A stretch of DNA of 52,117 bases from Litorivivens sp041625495 (GTDB lineage: Bacteria > Pseudomonadota > Gammaproteobacteria > Pseudomonadales > Spongiibacteraceae): positions 1-52,117 of the forward strand of contig NZ_JBFJTH010000003.1 in assembly GCF_041625495.1 (NCBI RefSeq), given 5' to 3'. Below are positions 1 to 8,080 of the stretch, piece after piece. The notes below the pieces were generated by a model. It was not told the DNA's origin. It made no database searches and saw only the letters and a list, made by a program, of their open reading frames with translations. Numbering within the stretch: the first letter of the stretch is position 1; each line of letters starts with the position of its first letter. Both the position numbers and the translations under genes were made by a program.

Positions 1-1113
1 AGCGCCATGGTTCAGGTTCTCGGTGTGACTGTGACTACGTTGAGTGCGGGTTTGCTCAGTCCCGTGCTAGGTGTTGCGGTTGACCGCCTGCCATTGAAAT
101 GGCTAATGAGTGGCTCCGCACTGTGGTTCTGTAGCGGTTTTTTCGCGATGTCCTGGACATCGGCCATGTGGCAAGTATTGCTGGTTTATGCGGTTTTCAT
201 GGCGCCGGCAACGGTCTTATTGGGCTCGATGGCCAGCGCTGGCCTGTTGTCTCGTTGGTTCAATCATCAGCGTGCCCGGGCACTGGGCGTGGCGGCGACC
301 GGTGTGGCCGTTGGTGGTTTGTTGCTGCCCCCGTTGTTGCAGTGGTTGATTGAGCTCTTTCAGTGGCGAGTGGGGCTGCGGTATTACGGTGCTGCGCTCG
401 CGCTAGTAATGCTTCCCGTAGCCTGGGGCCTGATAAAAGGGCAGCCTTCAGCTGCTGAACTTGCTCAAGAACCAGGCGTTGATGAGCACCATGATCCGAA
501 GCACCGCACGCAGCCGAAGGCGCTCAATTTACGCGACAGTAGTTTCTGGCTGTTGGCCATATCGTTAGGGTTTATTTTCTGCGGTCCCATTGCGCTCACC
601 AGTAACATGCTGCCGTTGTTGGTGAGTAAAGGCATCGACGCCAGCACTGGGGTGTTTGTTTTATCGTTGGTGGCGATAGCCAACTTTGCGGGCAAAGTGT
701 TGGTGGCCTGGCGCGGTGACAGAGTGCCCCATCATTATGCGTTGTCCGCTATTCTGGCCACTCTGGGTTTGGCAGCGTGGGTGTTTGTAGAGGCACAAAG
801 TTTTGCGGGCTTTGCACTGGCGGGGATGATGGTAGGGGTATCGGCGGGCGGCACCGCACCTTTGTGGAGTCTTACGCTGTCACGATTGTATGGTAGCACT
901 CAGGTCGGCCGTGCGATGGGGATGATGCGATTGGCGATAATGCCCTTCACGCTCAGCGCGGTGCCCTTGCTTGGCTGGGTGTTTGATCGAACCGGTAGTT
1001 ATGATTCTGGCTTTACTGCATATGTTGGCTTGGCCGCGCTGGGTAGTATATTCATTTTATTTACTGGTCGCCGTCATGCTGCCGCGACCATTGCGCCTCT
1101 ACCAAGATCTTGA
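1..1113 (+). CDS. MFS permease, N-terminus cut by window edge
   Basis: Major facilitator superfamily secondary transporter of the inner membrane. The frame is already open at base 1 (two codons precede the first ATG at 7), and the first transmembrane helix appears to be missing, so the true start probably lies before the window. Visible features are a motif-A-like loop (GVAVDRLPLKW, about residues 22-32 counted from the ATG at 7), a long run of hydrophobic helices, a charged central loop around residues 145-175 and a second set of six helices. The general style resembles monocarboxylate-type MFS proteins, like the permease at 35176-36438. Its 3' end overlaps the oppositely oriented cytochrome b561-YceI gene by 53 bases. 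The substrate is unknown. The family call is firm; a role in uptake of a catabolic substrate is inference from the neighbourhood. Confidence 0.85.
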   Translation, partial: SAMVQVLGVTVTTLSAGLLSPVLGVAVDRLPLKWLMSGSALWFCSGFFAMSWTSAMWQVLLVYAVFMAPATVLLGSMASAGLLSRWFNHQRARALGVAATGVAVGGLLLPPLLQWLIELFQWRVGLRYYGAALALVMLPVAWGLIKGQPSAAELAQEPGVDEHHDPKHRTQPKALNLRDSSFWLLAISLGFIFCGPIALTSNMLPLLVSKGIDASTGVFVLSLVAIANFAGKVLVAWRGDRVPHHYALSAILATLGLAAWVFVEAQSFAGFALAGMMVGVSAGGTAPLWSLTLSRLYGSTQVGRAMGMMRLAIMPFTLSAVPLLGWVFDRTGSYDSGFTAYVGLAALGSIFILFTGRRHAAATIAPLPRS

Positions 1114-2341
1114 TATCGCGTGATACCCACTCGCCGCTGGGATCTGATTCCATGCCCATGGGGATATTGGCCCGATCAATGGTCAGTTCACCAGAAATAC
1201 GTACAGAGTCATTGTTGATGCGCAGTGTTAATGGTTCAAGTATGAGTGCCTGACCCTTGATGGTCAGCACGCCGTGAAGATCAAAATCGCCGTTGTCGCG
1301 TGCGGTAATTGCCGTGCTCTGAAAGGTGGCGAAGGGGTGTGTGCTCACGTCAAACCACTCTGGCTCAGGGAGCGTACGGTTATGCAGGGGCACGCCATCG
1401 CTGGCCGAGCCCGTATCGACCACGACCAGCACAGTGCCAGCATCTGGGTTGTTGAGCGGCAGATGCAGCTTGCTTACCCAGTGTCCGAATCTGCCGGTAA
1501 AAGGGCGTCCGGCGTGGCTGCCACTGAAACCAATGTAGCTTTTTTCGGTGATTAGCTGCCAGCTGCTGGTGAGTGCCAGCGACGCCGTCGTGGTTGAGTC
1601 TTGCAGGCGCTGAAGCTGCTGTTCAATGGCTGGCGCGGTTTGGTTTTGCGGCTGTCTTTCAATGGCAATTGCAATGAATGCGACACTGGCCGCCAGCACG
1701 AGCAGAGCTCTTGTAGCACCGGCCCGGCCGTTGCTGGGCAGGGTGGATTTGTCTGCCGACGACAGTGCCGGAATCATACGGGCCAGTATATCGTCCCGTA
1801 GCATAAGGTGGTGTCGGAAGGCGGCAGCTACGTGTAGAACCAGCAGCAGGATAAAAACCGAGCTCAGTATTTCGTGGGCTTGCAGGGTCGTACCGGCAAT
1901 GGCTTGTCGAGCAGTATCGTCTTGGGTGTTGAGGGCGAGTAAATGAGGAACCTCGAACAAACCAAACCACAGTGTGGGCACGGTCATCGGGGCATCACCA
2001 CGCCATTGAGTCGACACGTACAGCCAGCCGCTCAGTGGTAGACCGAGCATAAGTGCGTAGAACAAGCCGTGTGTTGCGCTTGCAGCGAAGCGCTCCCAGG
2101 GTGGAGTGTGTGGCGGTAAAGCCGGCGCCGGGTGCAGCAGTCGCCAGCTGAGACGCAACAGGCTCAATGCCAGCACACTCAGACCGATGGATTTGTGCCA
2201 CTGAAAAGCGTTTGCGGCAGTGTTGCGGCTTGCGCTGTCGTTTAGCGCGTCGCCCATCCACCAGCCGAGCCCCAGATTGATGATAATCAGCGCCGCGATC
2301 AGCCAGTGAAAAGCTATCGCGACGCGGTTGTAGCGCACCAC
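1061..2341 (-). CDS. Cytochrome b561 - YceI domain fusion
   Basis: Membrane-bound dihaem cytochrome b561 fused to a YceI-type lipid-binding domain, 426 residues. The N-terminal half (about 1-190) has four hydrophobic helices with histidines at 12, 49, 91, 156 and 170 that fit b561 haem ligands. A fifth hydrophobic stretch at 211-227 leads to a YceI beta-barrel domain (about 258-420, starting near SYIGFSGSHAGRPFTGRFGHW). Known b561 proteins pass electrons to or from quinones, and YceI barrels bind polyisoprenoids in the periplasm; the fusion therefore suggests periplasmic handling of a quinone or isoprenoid beside a membrane redox centre (inference). The start is GTG at 2341 (another GTG follows at once), preceded by AGGAA. 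It lies 21 bases after the YceI lipoprotein gene and is probably cotranscribed with it. The stop falls inside the opposite-strand MFS gene. Confidence 0.88.
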   Translation of the reverse strand: MVRYNRVAIAFHWLIAALIIINLGLGWWMGDALNDSASRNTAANAFQWHKSIGLSVLALSLLRLSWRLLHPAPALPPHTPPWERFAASATHGLFYALMLGLPLSGWLYVSTQWRGDAPMTVPTLWFGLFEVPHLLALNTQDDTARQAIAGTTLQAHEILSSVFILLLVLHVAAAFRHHLMLRDDILARMIPALSSADKSTLPSNGRAGATRALLVLAASVAFIAIAIERQPQNQTAPAIEQQLQRLQDSTTTASLALTSSWQLITEKSYIGFSGSHAGRPFTGRFGHWVSKLHLPLNNPDAGTVLVVVDTGSASDGVPLHNRTLPEPEWFDVSTHPFATFQSTAITARDNGDFDLHGVLTIKGQALILEPLTLRINNDSVRISGELTIDRANIPMGMESDPSGEWVSRDIKILVEAQWSRQHDGDQ

Positions 2342-2362
2342 GGTTACTGGGTTCCTGTCAGT

Positions 2363-3070
2363 TTACGATGCCGGCTTTTCAACAACCTGATGCAGTTCGC
2401 CTTCAAATAGGACCGTTACAGTGTCACTGATCAGGGGCGGGTTGGTCAGATGTGTCATGCCAAATTTGGAACGCTCAAAGGTGCCGCTGACGGAAAAGCC
2501 CAGAGCACCGAAGCCAAAGAAAGGGTGCTGTGCAACCTGGCCAACCAGTTCTGCGGTGAGGGTCACCGGGTGCGTTTGACCAAGCAGTGTGAGCTTGCCG
2601 TCAATCTTCAATTTGCCATCACCGGTTGGTGTGATGCTGGTGGACTGATAGGTAATTTGAGGGTGTTCTTGTACATTCAGAAATTTGGGGCTTTGGCTCA
2701 GGTCTTCTTCCCAGCTTTTGTAAGGCGATTGTTTGTGGGTTGCCACGTAGTCGCCGTCGTAATCTGTTGCAATAGAGCTCGGGTCTATTTCCACTCGCAG
2801 TGACGAAGCGGCCAGGTTGTCTGGTTGAATGTCGGCGCTTACCTCGAAGTCAGTAAAACGCATGACATAATTTGACAGTCCAATATGCGTGACGCTGAAG
2901 TTGAGGCTGGAGTGGTAAGGGTCATTCTTGTATTGACCTGCCGGTACCACCAGGCGGAGAGGTTCTGCTTCTGCTGAGGCTTGTGGTGCTGGCTCGCTCG
3001 ACTTTGAGCAACCTGTCAGGCTGACGACTGCCACGATCAGTGCAATCGGTAATAGGTGCAGTTTGTGCAT
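2363..3070 (-). CDS. YceI-family lipoprotein
   Basis: Periplasmic, lipid-anchored YceI-family protein of 235 residues. I chose the ATG at 3070 because AAGGAA lies six bases upstream and the product then begins with a classic lipoprotein signal (MHKLHLLPIALIVAVVSLTGC), whose lipobox LTGC puts the acylated cysteine at 21. An upstream in-frame ATG at 3088 and a longer frame to 3124 also exist. After a low-complexity linker, the YceI barrel runs from about residue 45 to 230 (YKNDPYHSSLNFSVTHIGLSNYVMRF). YceI barrels are known to bind isoprenoid chains. It lies directly upstream of the b561-YceI fusion and is divergent from the TetR gene at 3307, sharing a promoter gap that holds a 27-base palindrome, so TetR control is likely (inference). 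Confidence 0.87.
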   Translation of the reverse strand: MHKLHLLPIALIVAVVSLTGCSKSSEPAPQASAEAEPLRLVVPAGQYKNDPYHSSLNFSVTHIGLSNYVMRFTDFEVSADIQPDNLAASSLRVEIDPSSIATDYDGDYVATHKQSPYKSWEEDLSQSPKFLNVQEHPQITYQSTSITPTGDGKLKIDGKLTLLGQTHPVTLTAELVGQVAQHPFFGFGALGFSVSGTFERSKFGMTHLTNPPLISDTVTVLFEGELHQVVEKPAS

Positions 3071-3215
3071 TCTGGTTTCCTTATTCATGTTATTGCCCGT
3101 CAATCTTTGGGTTGTGTTTGCCAATTAATTCGACAGGTTAGTGTGCTCAAAGAGCTGTTTGCTGGCAACTGTCGAGTGATGAATTGTGACCTGAGCGAAT
3201 GTCTAAATGATGATT

Positions 3216-3242
3216 GTTTAGACAACACTGTGTTGACTAAAC
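3216..3242. promoter_or_regulatory. 27-base palindromic operator, TetR/YceI divergent promoter
   Basis: A near-perfect palindrome with arms GTTTAGACAACAC and GTGTTGACTAAAC around a central T; only one pair of positions fails to match. It overlaps a second inverted repeat (GTCTAAA at 3201-3207 with TTTAGAC at 3217-3223). A plausible -35 (TTGACT, 3233-3238) with an 18-base spacer to ACAATC (3257-3262) lies inside and after it for the TetR gene at 3307. It also contains GACAACACTGTGTTG (3221-3235), a version of the motif repeated across this window. It is probably the site through which the adjacent TetR regulator controls itself and the YceI operon. Confidence 0.7.
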
Positions 3243-3306
3243 GGCACGAGGTGCGGACAATCCACAAGTGCTAATCAACAGCGATGATAACTGAGGGGGT
3301 AAACCT

Positions 3307-3984
3307 ATGGCGCGACGACGTGACAAAGCTGCAACGCGGGAAGCAATTCTGGAGGCTGCCCGTACAGTCCTGTCATCGGATGGCCCCGATGCGCTGAGTT
3401 TAACGAAAGTCGCGAACCTTGCGGGTATAAACCGTGGTACAGCGTACCAGCATTTTGAAACCCGGGAGGAGCTGATCAAGGCGACGGTCGAATGGGTCAG
3501 TAACCACCTTTCCACCACGATTTTTGGCGAAGTTGGGGTTGATGAGTCCGGGCACTGGGAGGGCGGTGCGAGTGACCGCCCCCTCTATGAAGTCGTCGAG
3601 GGTCTGGTGGATTTTGCGGTGGATAATCCGGCCCTTTGCCGCATATGGCTCTTTGAAGTGCTGGCGGCGGACAATCCGGGCGAAGACCGCTTTTTCCGCC
3701 AATTTAAGGAGTCTACTCGTGAGATGGCCGAAAGTGAGATTGCCCAGGAAGGCATAGACCCCGAAGCCTTGTCGGTGCTTATGCTGGCTGGTTACTTCTT
3801 GTGGCCGGTATGGGTGGATTCACATGCCAAAACAAAAAAAGAACGGGAAAACATGAAAACCCGCATGCGTCGCGAAGTGTTGCGTCTGTGTTTGTTCGGT
3901 GTGGTCAAGACAGACAGCAATCAGCATATTCTCGATAATGTGCGAGAACGTGAAAAAGCGCGCACCGGTAAAGCGTGGGATTAA
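3307..3984 (+). CDS. TetR/AcrR-family transcriptional regulator
   Basis: DNA-binding repressor of 225 residues. The helix-turn-helix occupies about residues 28-50 (LSLTKVANLAGINRGTAYQHF), followed by a C-terminal ligand and dimerisation domain with no recognised ligand signature. The ATG at 3307 has GAGGGGG seven bases upstream. It is divergent from the YceI-b561 pair and has a 27-base palindrome 65 bases ahead of its start, the usual arrangement for an autoregulated TetR gene. Because the core of that palindrome recurs in six other promoter gaps of the window, this protein is the best candidate for regulator of the wider set, although two other TetR genes (25016 and 42536) are also present. 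The family is certain; the ligand and regulon are inferred. Confidence 0.92.
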   Translation: MARRRDKAATREAILEAARTVLSSDGPDALSLTKVANLAGINRGTAYQHFETREELIKATVEWVSNHLSTTIFGEVGVDESGHWEGGASDRPLYEVVEGLVDFAVDNPALCRIWLFEVLAADNPGEDRFFRQFKESTREMAESEIAQEGIDPEALSVLMLAGYFLWPVWVDSHAKTKKERENMKTRMRREVLRLCLFGVVKTDSNQHILDNVREREKARTGKAWD

Positions 3985-4042
3985 TTCGCCGATGCCCGCC
4001 ACGTCGGGCATCCAACACACGATAATAAGAGTTTATATAGCG

Positions 4043-5350
4043 ATGTCTAAATCGACCGCTCCAACCGATGACAGCGTTCAGTTCAGCACGGGTTATTCAA
4101 ACTATGTGCTCGCGGTGCTGTTTATTGTTTATGTTGTTAACTTTATTGACCGTCAGGTTCTCTCGGTTTTCATAGGACCTATCAAGGAGGAATTTGGCGC
4201 CTCGGATACGCAGATGGGGTTGCTGGTCGGGTTTGCCTTTGCCCTGTTGTATACCATTGCGGGTATCCCCATTGCCCGCTGGGCAGACAAGGGTAGTCGG
4301 CGCAATATCATTGCCATCGGTTTGACTGTGTGGAGCGCCTTTACGGTGCTATCAGGGTTTGCAAAAAGTTTTGGTCAGCTCGCCATCGCCAGGGTTGGTG
4401 TGGGTATTGGTGAGGCTGCGGGCTCGCCCCCGGCACATTCGCTCATTGCTGACTATTTTCCGGTTAGCAAACGCGGCACTGCACTTGCCATATACGCTGC
4501 CGGAGCCTTTGTTGGCGGCGCCATCGCATTTTTGTGCGGTGGCTATTTACGTGAGTTTTTTGATTGGCGAACAGCGTTTATCGTGGTGGGCGCGCCGGGT
4601 CTGTTGATCGCACTGCTAGTTCGTTTCACCGTAAAAGAGCCGCCGCGTGGATACTCCGAACAACGCACTGGCGAGAACGCGAGCTCCACGCTTAAGGAAA
4701 CGCTGGTCTTTTTGTGCGGTAGCAAGGCCTGGGTGTTTATGATGGCGGGCTATTCATTATTGTCATTGACCGGTTATGCGATTCTGATGTGGGGCTTTGA
4801 GTTCCTGGCCCGTATCCACGGCATGAACCCCATCAGCACCGGGCAGCTAATGGGTATTGTTATCGGTGTCGGGGGTAGTTTGGGGGCATTGATTGGTGGT
4901 CGTCTGGTAGACAAGATGAGTCTGATCAAAGTTTCCCGTGCGGTCAGTGTACCAGCCTTGATTACACTGGCTGGGTTGCCCGTGGGGGCGGTCTTTTTAA
5001 TGTCGCAGACACAGACCATGGCAATGTGGACCTTTCTGCCGTTTTTCCTGATGCTCAATATCTATATTCCGGCGATGTTCAGTACCAATCAAAATCTGGC
5101 CAAGCTGGATATGCGGGCAACCGCTTCAGCGATTATGCTGTTTATTGTGAATATCGTAGGGGCCGGCGCCGGGCCGCTACTGGTTGGAGCGCTGAGCGAT
5201 GTTTTTGCCGCGGAGCACGGCATTGAATCGATTCGCTACGCTCTGCTGTGTGCTGTTGGTTTGGGCGTGATCGGTGCATTGCTGCTGTTGTATTGCAGTC
5301 GCTATCTTGAGGAGGATCTAAAGCGTGCCCATAGCGCAGCGGTCGAGTAG
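4043..5350 (+). CDS. MFS transporter, spinster-like
   Basis: Inner-membrane MFS permease, 435 residues from the ATG at 4043. The open frame extends upstream to 3899 but would overlap the TetR gene, and the usual N-terminus of this family begins just before NYVLAVLFIVYVVNFIDRQ, so the internal ATG is preferred. Motif A is seen as GIPIARWADKGSRRNI, and the helix-5 segment GIGEAAGSPPAHSLIADYF is typical of the spinster-like group. About twelve hydrophobic segments are present. The gene starts 58 bases after the TetR stop and is probably cotranscribed with or controlled by that regulator. Its stop codon directly abuts the stop of the convergent SDR gene at 5351. Members of this group are often found beside catabolic genes; the substrate is unknown. 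Confidence 0.88.
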   Translation: MSKSTAPTDDSVQFSTGYSNYVLAVLFIVYVVNFIDRQVLSVFIGPIKEEFGASDTQMGLLVGFAFALLYTIAGIPIARWADKGSRRNIIAIGLTVWSAFTVLSGFAKSFGQLAIARVGVGIGEAAGSPPAHSLIADYFPVSKRGTALAIYAAGAFVGGAIAFLCGGYLREFFDWRTAFIVVGAPGLLIALLVRFTVKEPPRGYSEQRTGENASSTLKETLVFLCGSKAWVFMMAGYSLLSLTGYAILMWGFEFLARIHGMNPISTGQLMGIVIGVGGSLGALIGGRLVDKMSLIKVSRAVSVPALITLAGLPVGAVFLMSQTQTMAMWTFLPFFLMLNIYIPAMFSTNQNLAKLDMRATASAIMLFIVNIVGAGAGPLLVGALSDVFAAEHGIESIRYALLCAVGLGVIGALLLLYCSRYLEEDLKRAHSAAVE

Positions 5351-6136
5351 CTACTGACCAAACACCATTTTCTCACTGAAATAGCTGATCAACATCAATC
5401 GCCGCTTGCGCCAGGATGCGCGTAGGCCAAACCGTTGTCCCCAGTTGTAGATGGGGCCAGCAGAGAGCTTGGCCAATCCAGTGGCGGCGACAGCCTCAGG
5501 TGCGGCCAGATTCTTAGGCGGTTTTTTGCCTTTCTCTTCCAATAATTGATGAAAAGCGGGTGTGTCTGTGGTGGTGAGTACCAGATGTAATACGTCGACA
5601 TTGTGGGGCTTGAGTTCCGCCCATAAAGACTCGGTGAAGCATAACTGAAACGCTTTGACTCCGGTGTATGTCGCCATATAGGCGCCCCCGCCGTAGCAGG
5701 CCCCGGAGCCTACGATCAAAATCCCGCCGCGCTTTTTTACCCGCATTTCGCTGGCAAAATGATGCACACACGCCAGTGGCGTAACAACGTTTAGCATCGT
5801 CAGTTGCTGCCAATTGTCGATTGTTTTGTCGAGAAAGTGCGCGCCATTAGGGTCGGCGCCGGCGTTGCAGACCAATAGGCCAATATGGCGTTCACCGCAT
5901 GCCTGTTTGATTTTGTCGACGGCATTGGGTTGGCTCAGGTCTGTGCTGGCGACGATACAGTCAACGCCAAACTCCGCACGAATTTCATCAGCAAGGGCCT
6001 GTAGCGGCTGCTGCCTTCGTGCCACAAGAACACTCGGTAAGCCTTGCGCTGCGAGTTGCCTGGCGAACGCTCGGCCAGTGCCCTCGGAAGCGCCCATAAT
6101 TAATGCCCAGGGCCCATACTTTTCTGCGAATGTCAT
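5351..6136 (-). CDS. SDR-family oxidoreductase
   Basis: Short-chain dehydrogenase/reductase of 261 residues from the ATG at 6136. A longer frame to 6229 exists, but its first 31 residues look non-coding and the conserved fold starts at MTFAEKYGPWALIMGASEGTG. Visible elements are the nucleotide-binding glycine motif GASEGTG, the CNAGAD motif, and the catalytic tyrosine-lysine pair in YTGVK, preceded by SGACYGGGAYM. It is closer to the subgroup often annotated as general SDRs acting on lipophilic alcohols than to FabG. The ribosome site is weak (GAGCACC). It is convergent and back-to-back with the MFS gene, and divergent from the SDR at 6351. The substrate is unknown. Confidence 0.85.
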   Translation of the reverse strand: MTFAEKYGPWALIMGASEGTGRAFARQLAAQGLPSVLVARRQQPLQALADEIRAEFGVDCIVASTDLSQPNAVDKIKQACGERHIGLLVCNAGADPNGAHFLDKTIDNWQQLTMLNVVTPLACVHHFASEMRVKKRGGILIVGSGACYGGGAYMATYTGVKAFQLCFTESLWAELKPHNVDVLHLVLTTTDTPAFHQLLEEKGKKPPKNLAAPEAVAATGLAKLSAGPIYNWGQRFGLRASWRKRRLMLISYFSEKMVFGQ

Positions 6137-6350
6137 AGCGGTGCTCGGTTTTTTTCGTTCATGGTGGTGGCAGAGTGTAGCCTTTGTGATTGTGGCAGTA
6201 GAGGTGAAATGATGTCGAAAGGTGGACACAGCGAGCCGTTGGTTGCTTCTCGCAGGTAATCAACACAGGTGTTTAAATATCTTCAATTTGCCAGCGTCAC
6301 GCGGTACAGTGGGCGTAGCGAATTGACTGCAGAAACGGGGTGACAGAATT

Positions 6351-7115
6351 ATGCAGGTTGCAATTATTACAGGTGCTGGTGGCGGCATTGGTTTTGCGAC
6401 AGCGCAAAAATTGTATGACATGGGCATTGCAATTGTCGGTGTAGGGCGCGATCGGGAAAAGCTGAAAAAGCTGGAAGCGGCGCTGGGAAATGATACTGAG
6501 CGAGTAGCCACTGTGTCGGTGGATATTGCGGCCGAAGACGGGCCTCAGACAATTGTTAAGCTGGCCGTTGAACGGTTCGGGCGGATAGACTACCTGATCA
6601 ACAATGCGGGTATCGGTAGCCCGAAGCCCTTACATGAAACAGACGATGAAACCCTTGATCGTTTTCTGGGAATCATGCTGCGGGCGCCATTTCGCCTGGC
6701 GCGGGATGTAATTCCTCACATGAAGCCGGGCTCGGCCATTATCAATGTTACCTCCACCTTTGCGGTGGTGGGTGGTCGACGTGGTGGCGCCTATTCCGCT
6801 TCTAAAGGCGGGCTGCAATCTCTCACGCTGCATATTGCCTGCGAATATGGCGCGCAGGGTATACGCGCCAACTGCGTGGCGCCGGGCGTGACGGCGACGG
6901 ATATGGTGCGTGAGCGGATGAATGATCCGGATTTTGTGCGAATGAACGTGGATATGACGCCGTACCCGCGATTGGGGGAGGCTGAGGATATCGCGAGCAC
7001 CATTGCATTCTTGTGTTCCAAGGGCGGCGAATACATCAATGGACAGACGATCGTTGTCGATGGCGGATGGTCGTCCACTAAATATCTATCGCCGGAAGCG
7101 ATGGCTGCTAAGTAA
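6351..7115 (+). CDS. SDR-family oxidoreductase, FabG-like
   Basis: Classical SDR of 254 residues, NAD(P)-dependent and cytoplasmic. It shows TGAGGGIG at 7-14, NNAG at 84-87, and the catalytic triad Ser135, Tyr148 and Lys152 (YSASK), ending with a typical C-terminal region (GGEYINGQTIVVDGGWS). The start is ATG at 6351 after a GGGGTGACAG stretch. It stands alone: upstream is a divergent SDR, and downstream a perfect 13-bp hairpin separates it from the convergent TauD gene. A weak relative of the window-wide palindrome (AACAC-AG-GTGTT, 6262-6273) lies 78 bases upstream. It probably oxidises a hydroxyl formed by one of the neighbouring oxygenases (inference). Confidence 0.9.
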   Translation: MQVAIITGAGGGIGFATAQKLYDMGIAIVGVGRDREKLKKLEAALGNDTERVATVSVDIAAEDGPQTIVKLAVERFGRIDYLINNAGIGSPKPLHETDDETLDRFLGIMLRAPFRLARDVIPHMKPGSAIINVTSTFAVVGGRRGGAYSASKGGLQSLTLHIACEYGAQGIRANCVAPGVTATDMVRERMNDPDFVRMNVDMTPYPRLGEAEDIASTIAFLCSKGGEYINGQTIVVDGGWSSTKYLSPEAMAAK

Positions 7116-7158
7116 TCCAGTCCGACCGAGTCGTCTTCTTGGAAAGCTAGCGACAACT

Positions 7159-7189
7159 AAAAACGCCAGGCTATGCGCCTGGCGTTTTT
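7159..7189. terminator. Bidirectional rho-independent terminator
   Basis: A perfect 13-bp stem (7159-7171 with 7177-7189) around the loop TATGC. The outer five pairs are A-T, so both strands have a U-run after a GC-rich stem. It lies between convergent genes (SDR stop at 7115, TauD stop at 7206) and should terminate both. Confidence 0.92.
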
Positions 7190-7205
7190 GTGTCTTGCTT
7201 AACTT

Positions 7206-8045
7206 TTAAGCCGCTTCAAAGGACTCCTCGCCCTTAAGCTTGGTGCGCAGCATCATGCGCCCTGAGTTGGGGTCATAGGGCGTTGCCCGGTGCATGGTGC
7301 CGGTGTTATCCCACATTACGGTGTCGCCTACGGTCCAGGTGTGGCTGTAGGTGAATTGCTCCTGTGTGGCCCATTCACGCAAGCGTACCAGTAGTTGGGT
7401 GCTTTCCATGTGATCCATGTCCAGCACGTGGTGTGCTGTGGCACCTATCACCAGCGATTTTCGGCCAGAGGCGTGTTTCCAGACCAGCGGTAAGTTGTTT
7501 TCGCCGATACGCATCATTTCCTGAACTTTTTGCAGTGGCGGCTCTGGGTCGTAGTAGAACAGTGTCGCCCATGCCGAGTGGCTCACGCGCAGTTTTTCGA
7601 TGGCTTTTTTATCGTCATCGGATAGAGCGTCGTAGGCAGCGTAGGTGTTGCAAAATTCGGTATTGCCTCCTTCTTTCGACAGCACTCGGCCGCTGAGAAT
7701 AGATGCAAAGACGGGTACTTTGCTCATGGTGCCATCGATGTGCCAGTACATGGAACCTTTCAGGTAGTCCGCTTTGACATTGGCGCTGCTATCAAGCGTC
7801 ACCTTGTAAAGCAGCTCGCCGTCCATTTCGGGTGCCATGGTGCCCAGCGTTTCGGTAAAGGCCACCTGTTCTTCTTCGGTGAAGTCGATTTTCGGAAATA
7901 CGAGTACGCCTCGCTGTTCAATCAGTTCGCGAATATCTGCAGCGAACTCGCCGCTGAGCAGCTGAGCTTTACTGAGGCCGATCTTGCTGCCGATATGATC
8001 TTTCAGGTTGGTGGCTTTAAGCTTTTCATGCAAGGCTGTAGTCAT
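7206..8045 (-). CDS. TauD/TfdA-family Fe(II)/2-oxoglutarate dioxygenase
   Basis: Non-haem iron oxygenase of 279 residues. Family members use 2-oxoglutarate and O2 to hydroxylate a substrate. The iron ligands are visible: His102 and Asp104 in YWHIDGT, and the distal His252 in NTGTMHRATPY. Arg263 or Arg267 (SGRMMLR) fits the 2-oxoglutarate carboxylate binder. The start is ATG at 8045 with AGGATCG upstream. It lies 35 bases after the Rieske oxygenase gene on the same strand and is probably cotranscribed with it. A paralogue at 41568-42383 shares the LKGSxxWHxDGT and TEFxNxYAAYxxLSD segments. The substrate is unknown; TfdA-like enzymes often attack alkoxy or carboxylated compounds. Confidence 0.92.
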   Translation of the reverse strand: MTTALHEKLKATNLKDHIGSKIGLSKAQLLSGEFAADIRELIEQRGVLVFPKIDFTEEEQVAFTETLGTMAPEMDGELLYKVTLDSSANVKADYLKGSMYWHIDGTMSKVPVFASILSGRVLSKEGGNTEFCNTYAAYDALSDDDKKAIEKLRVSHSAWATLFYYDPEPPLQKVQEMMRIGENNLPLVWKHASGRKSLVIGATAHHVLDMDHMESTQLLVRLREWATQEQFTYSHTWTVGDTVMWDNTGTMHRATPYDPNSGRMMLRTKLKGEESFEAA

Positions 8046-8080
8046 GGTGTCGATCCTGTGTGCGGTGTTACAAAACGGGT

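Noticed and set aside
6262..6273. AACAC-AG-GTGTT as an eighth copy of the window-wide operator
   Set aside because: The ATCAACAC left half fits, but the spacing is two bases longer and the core CACTGTT is not kept; left as a weak candidate only.
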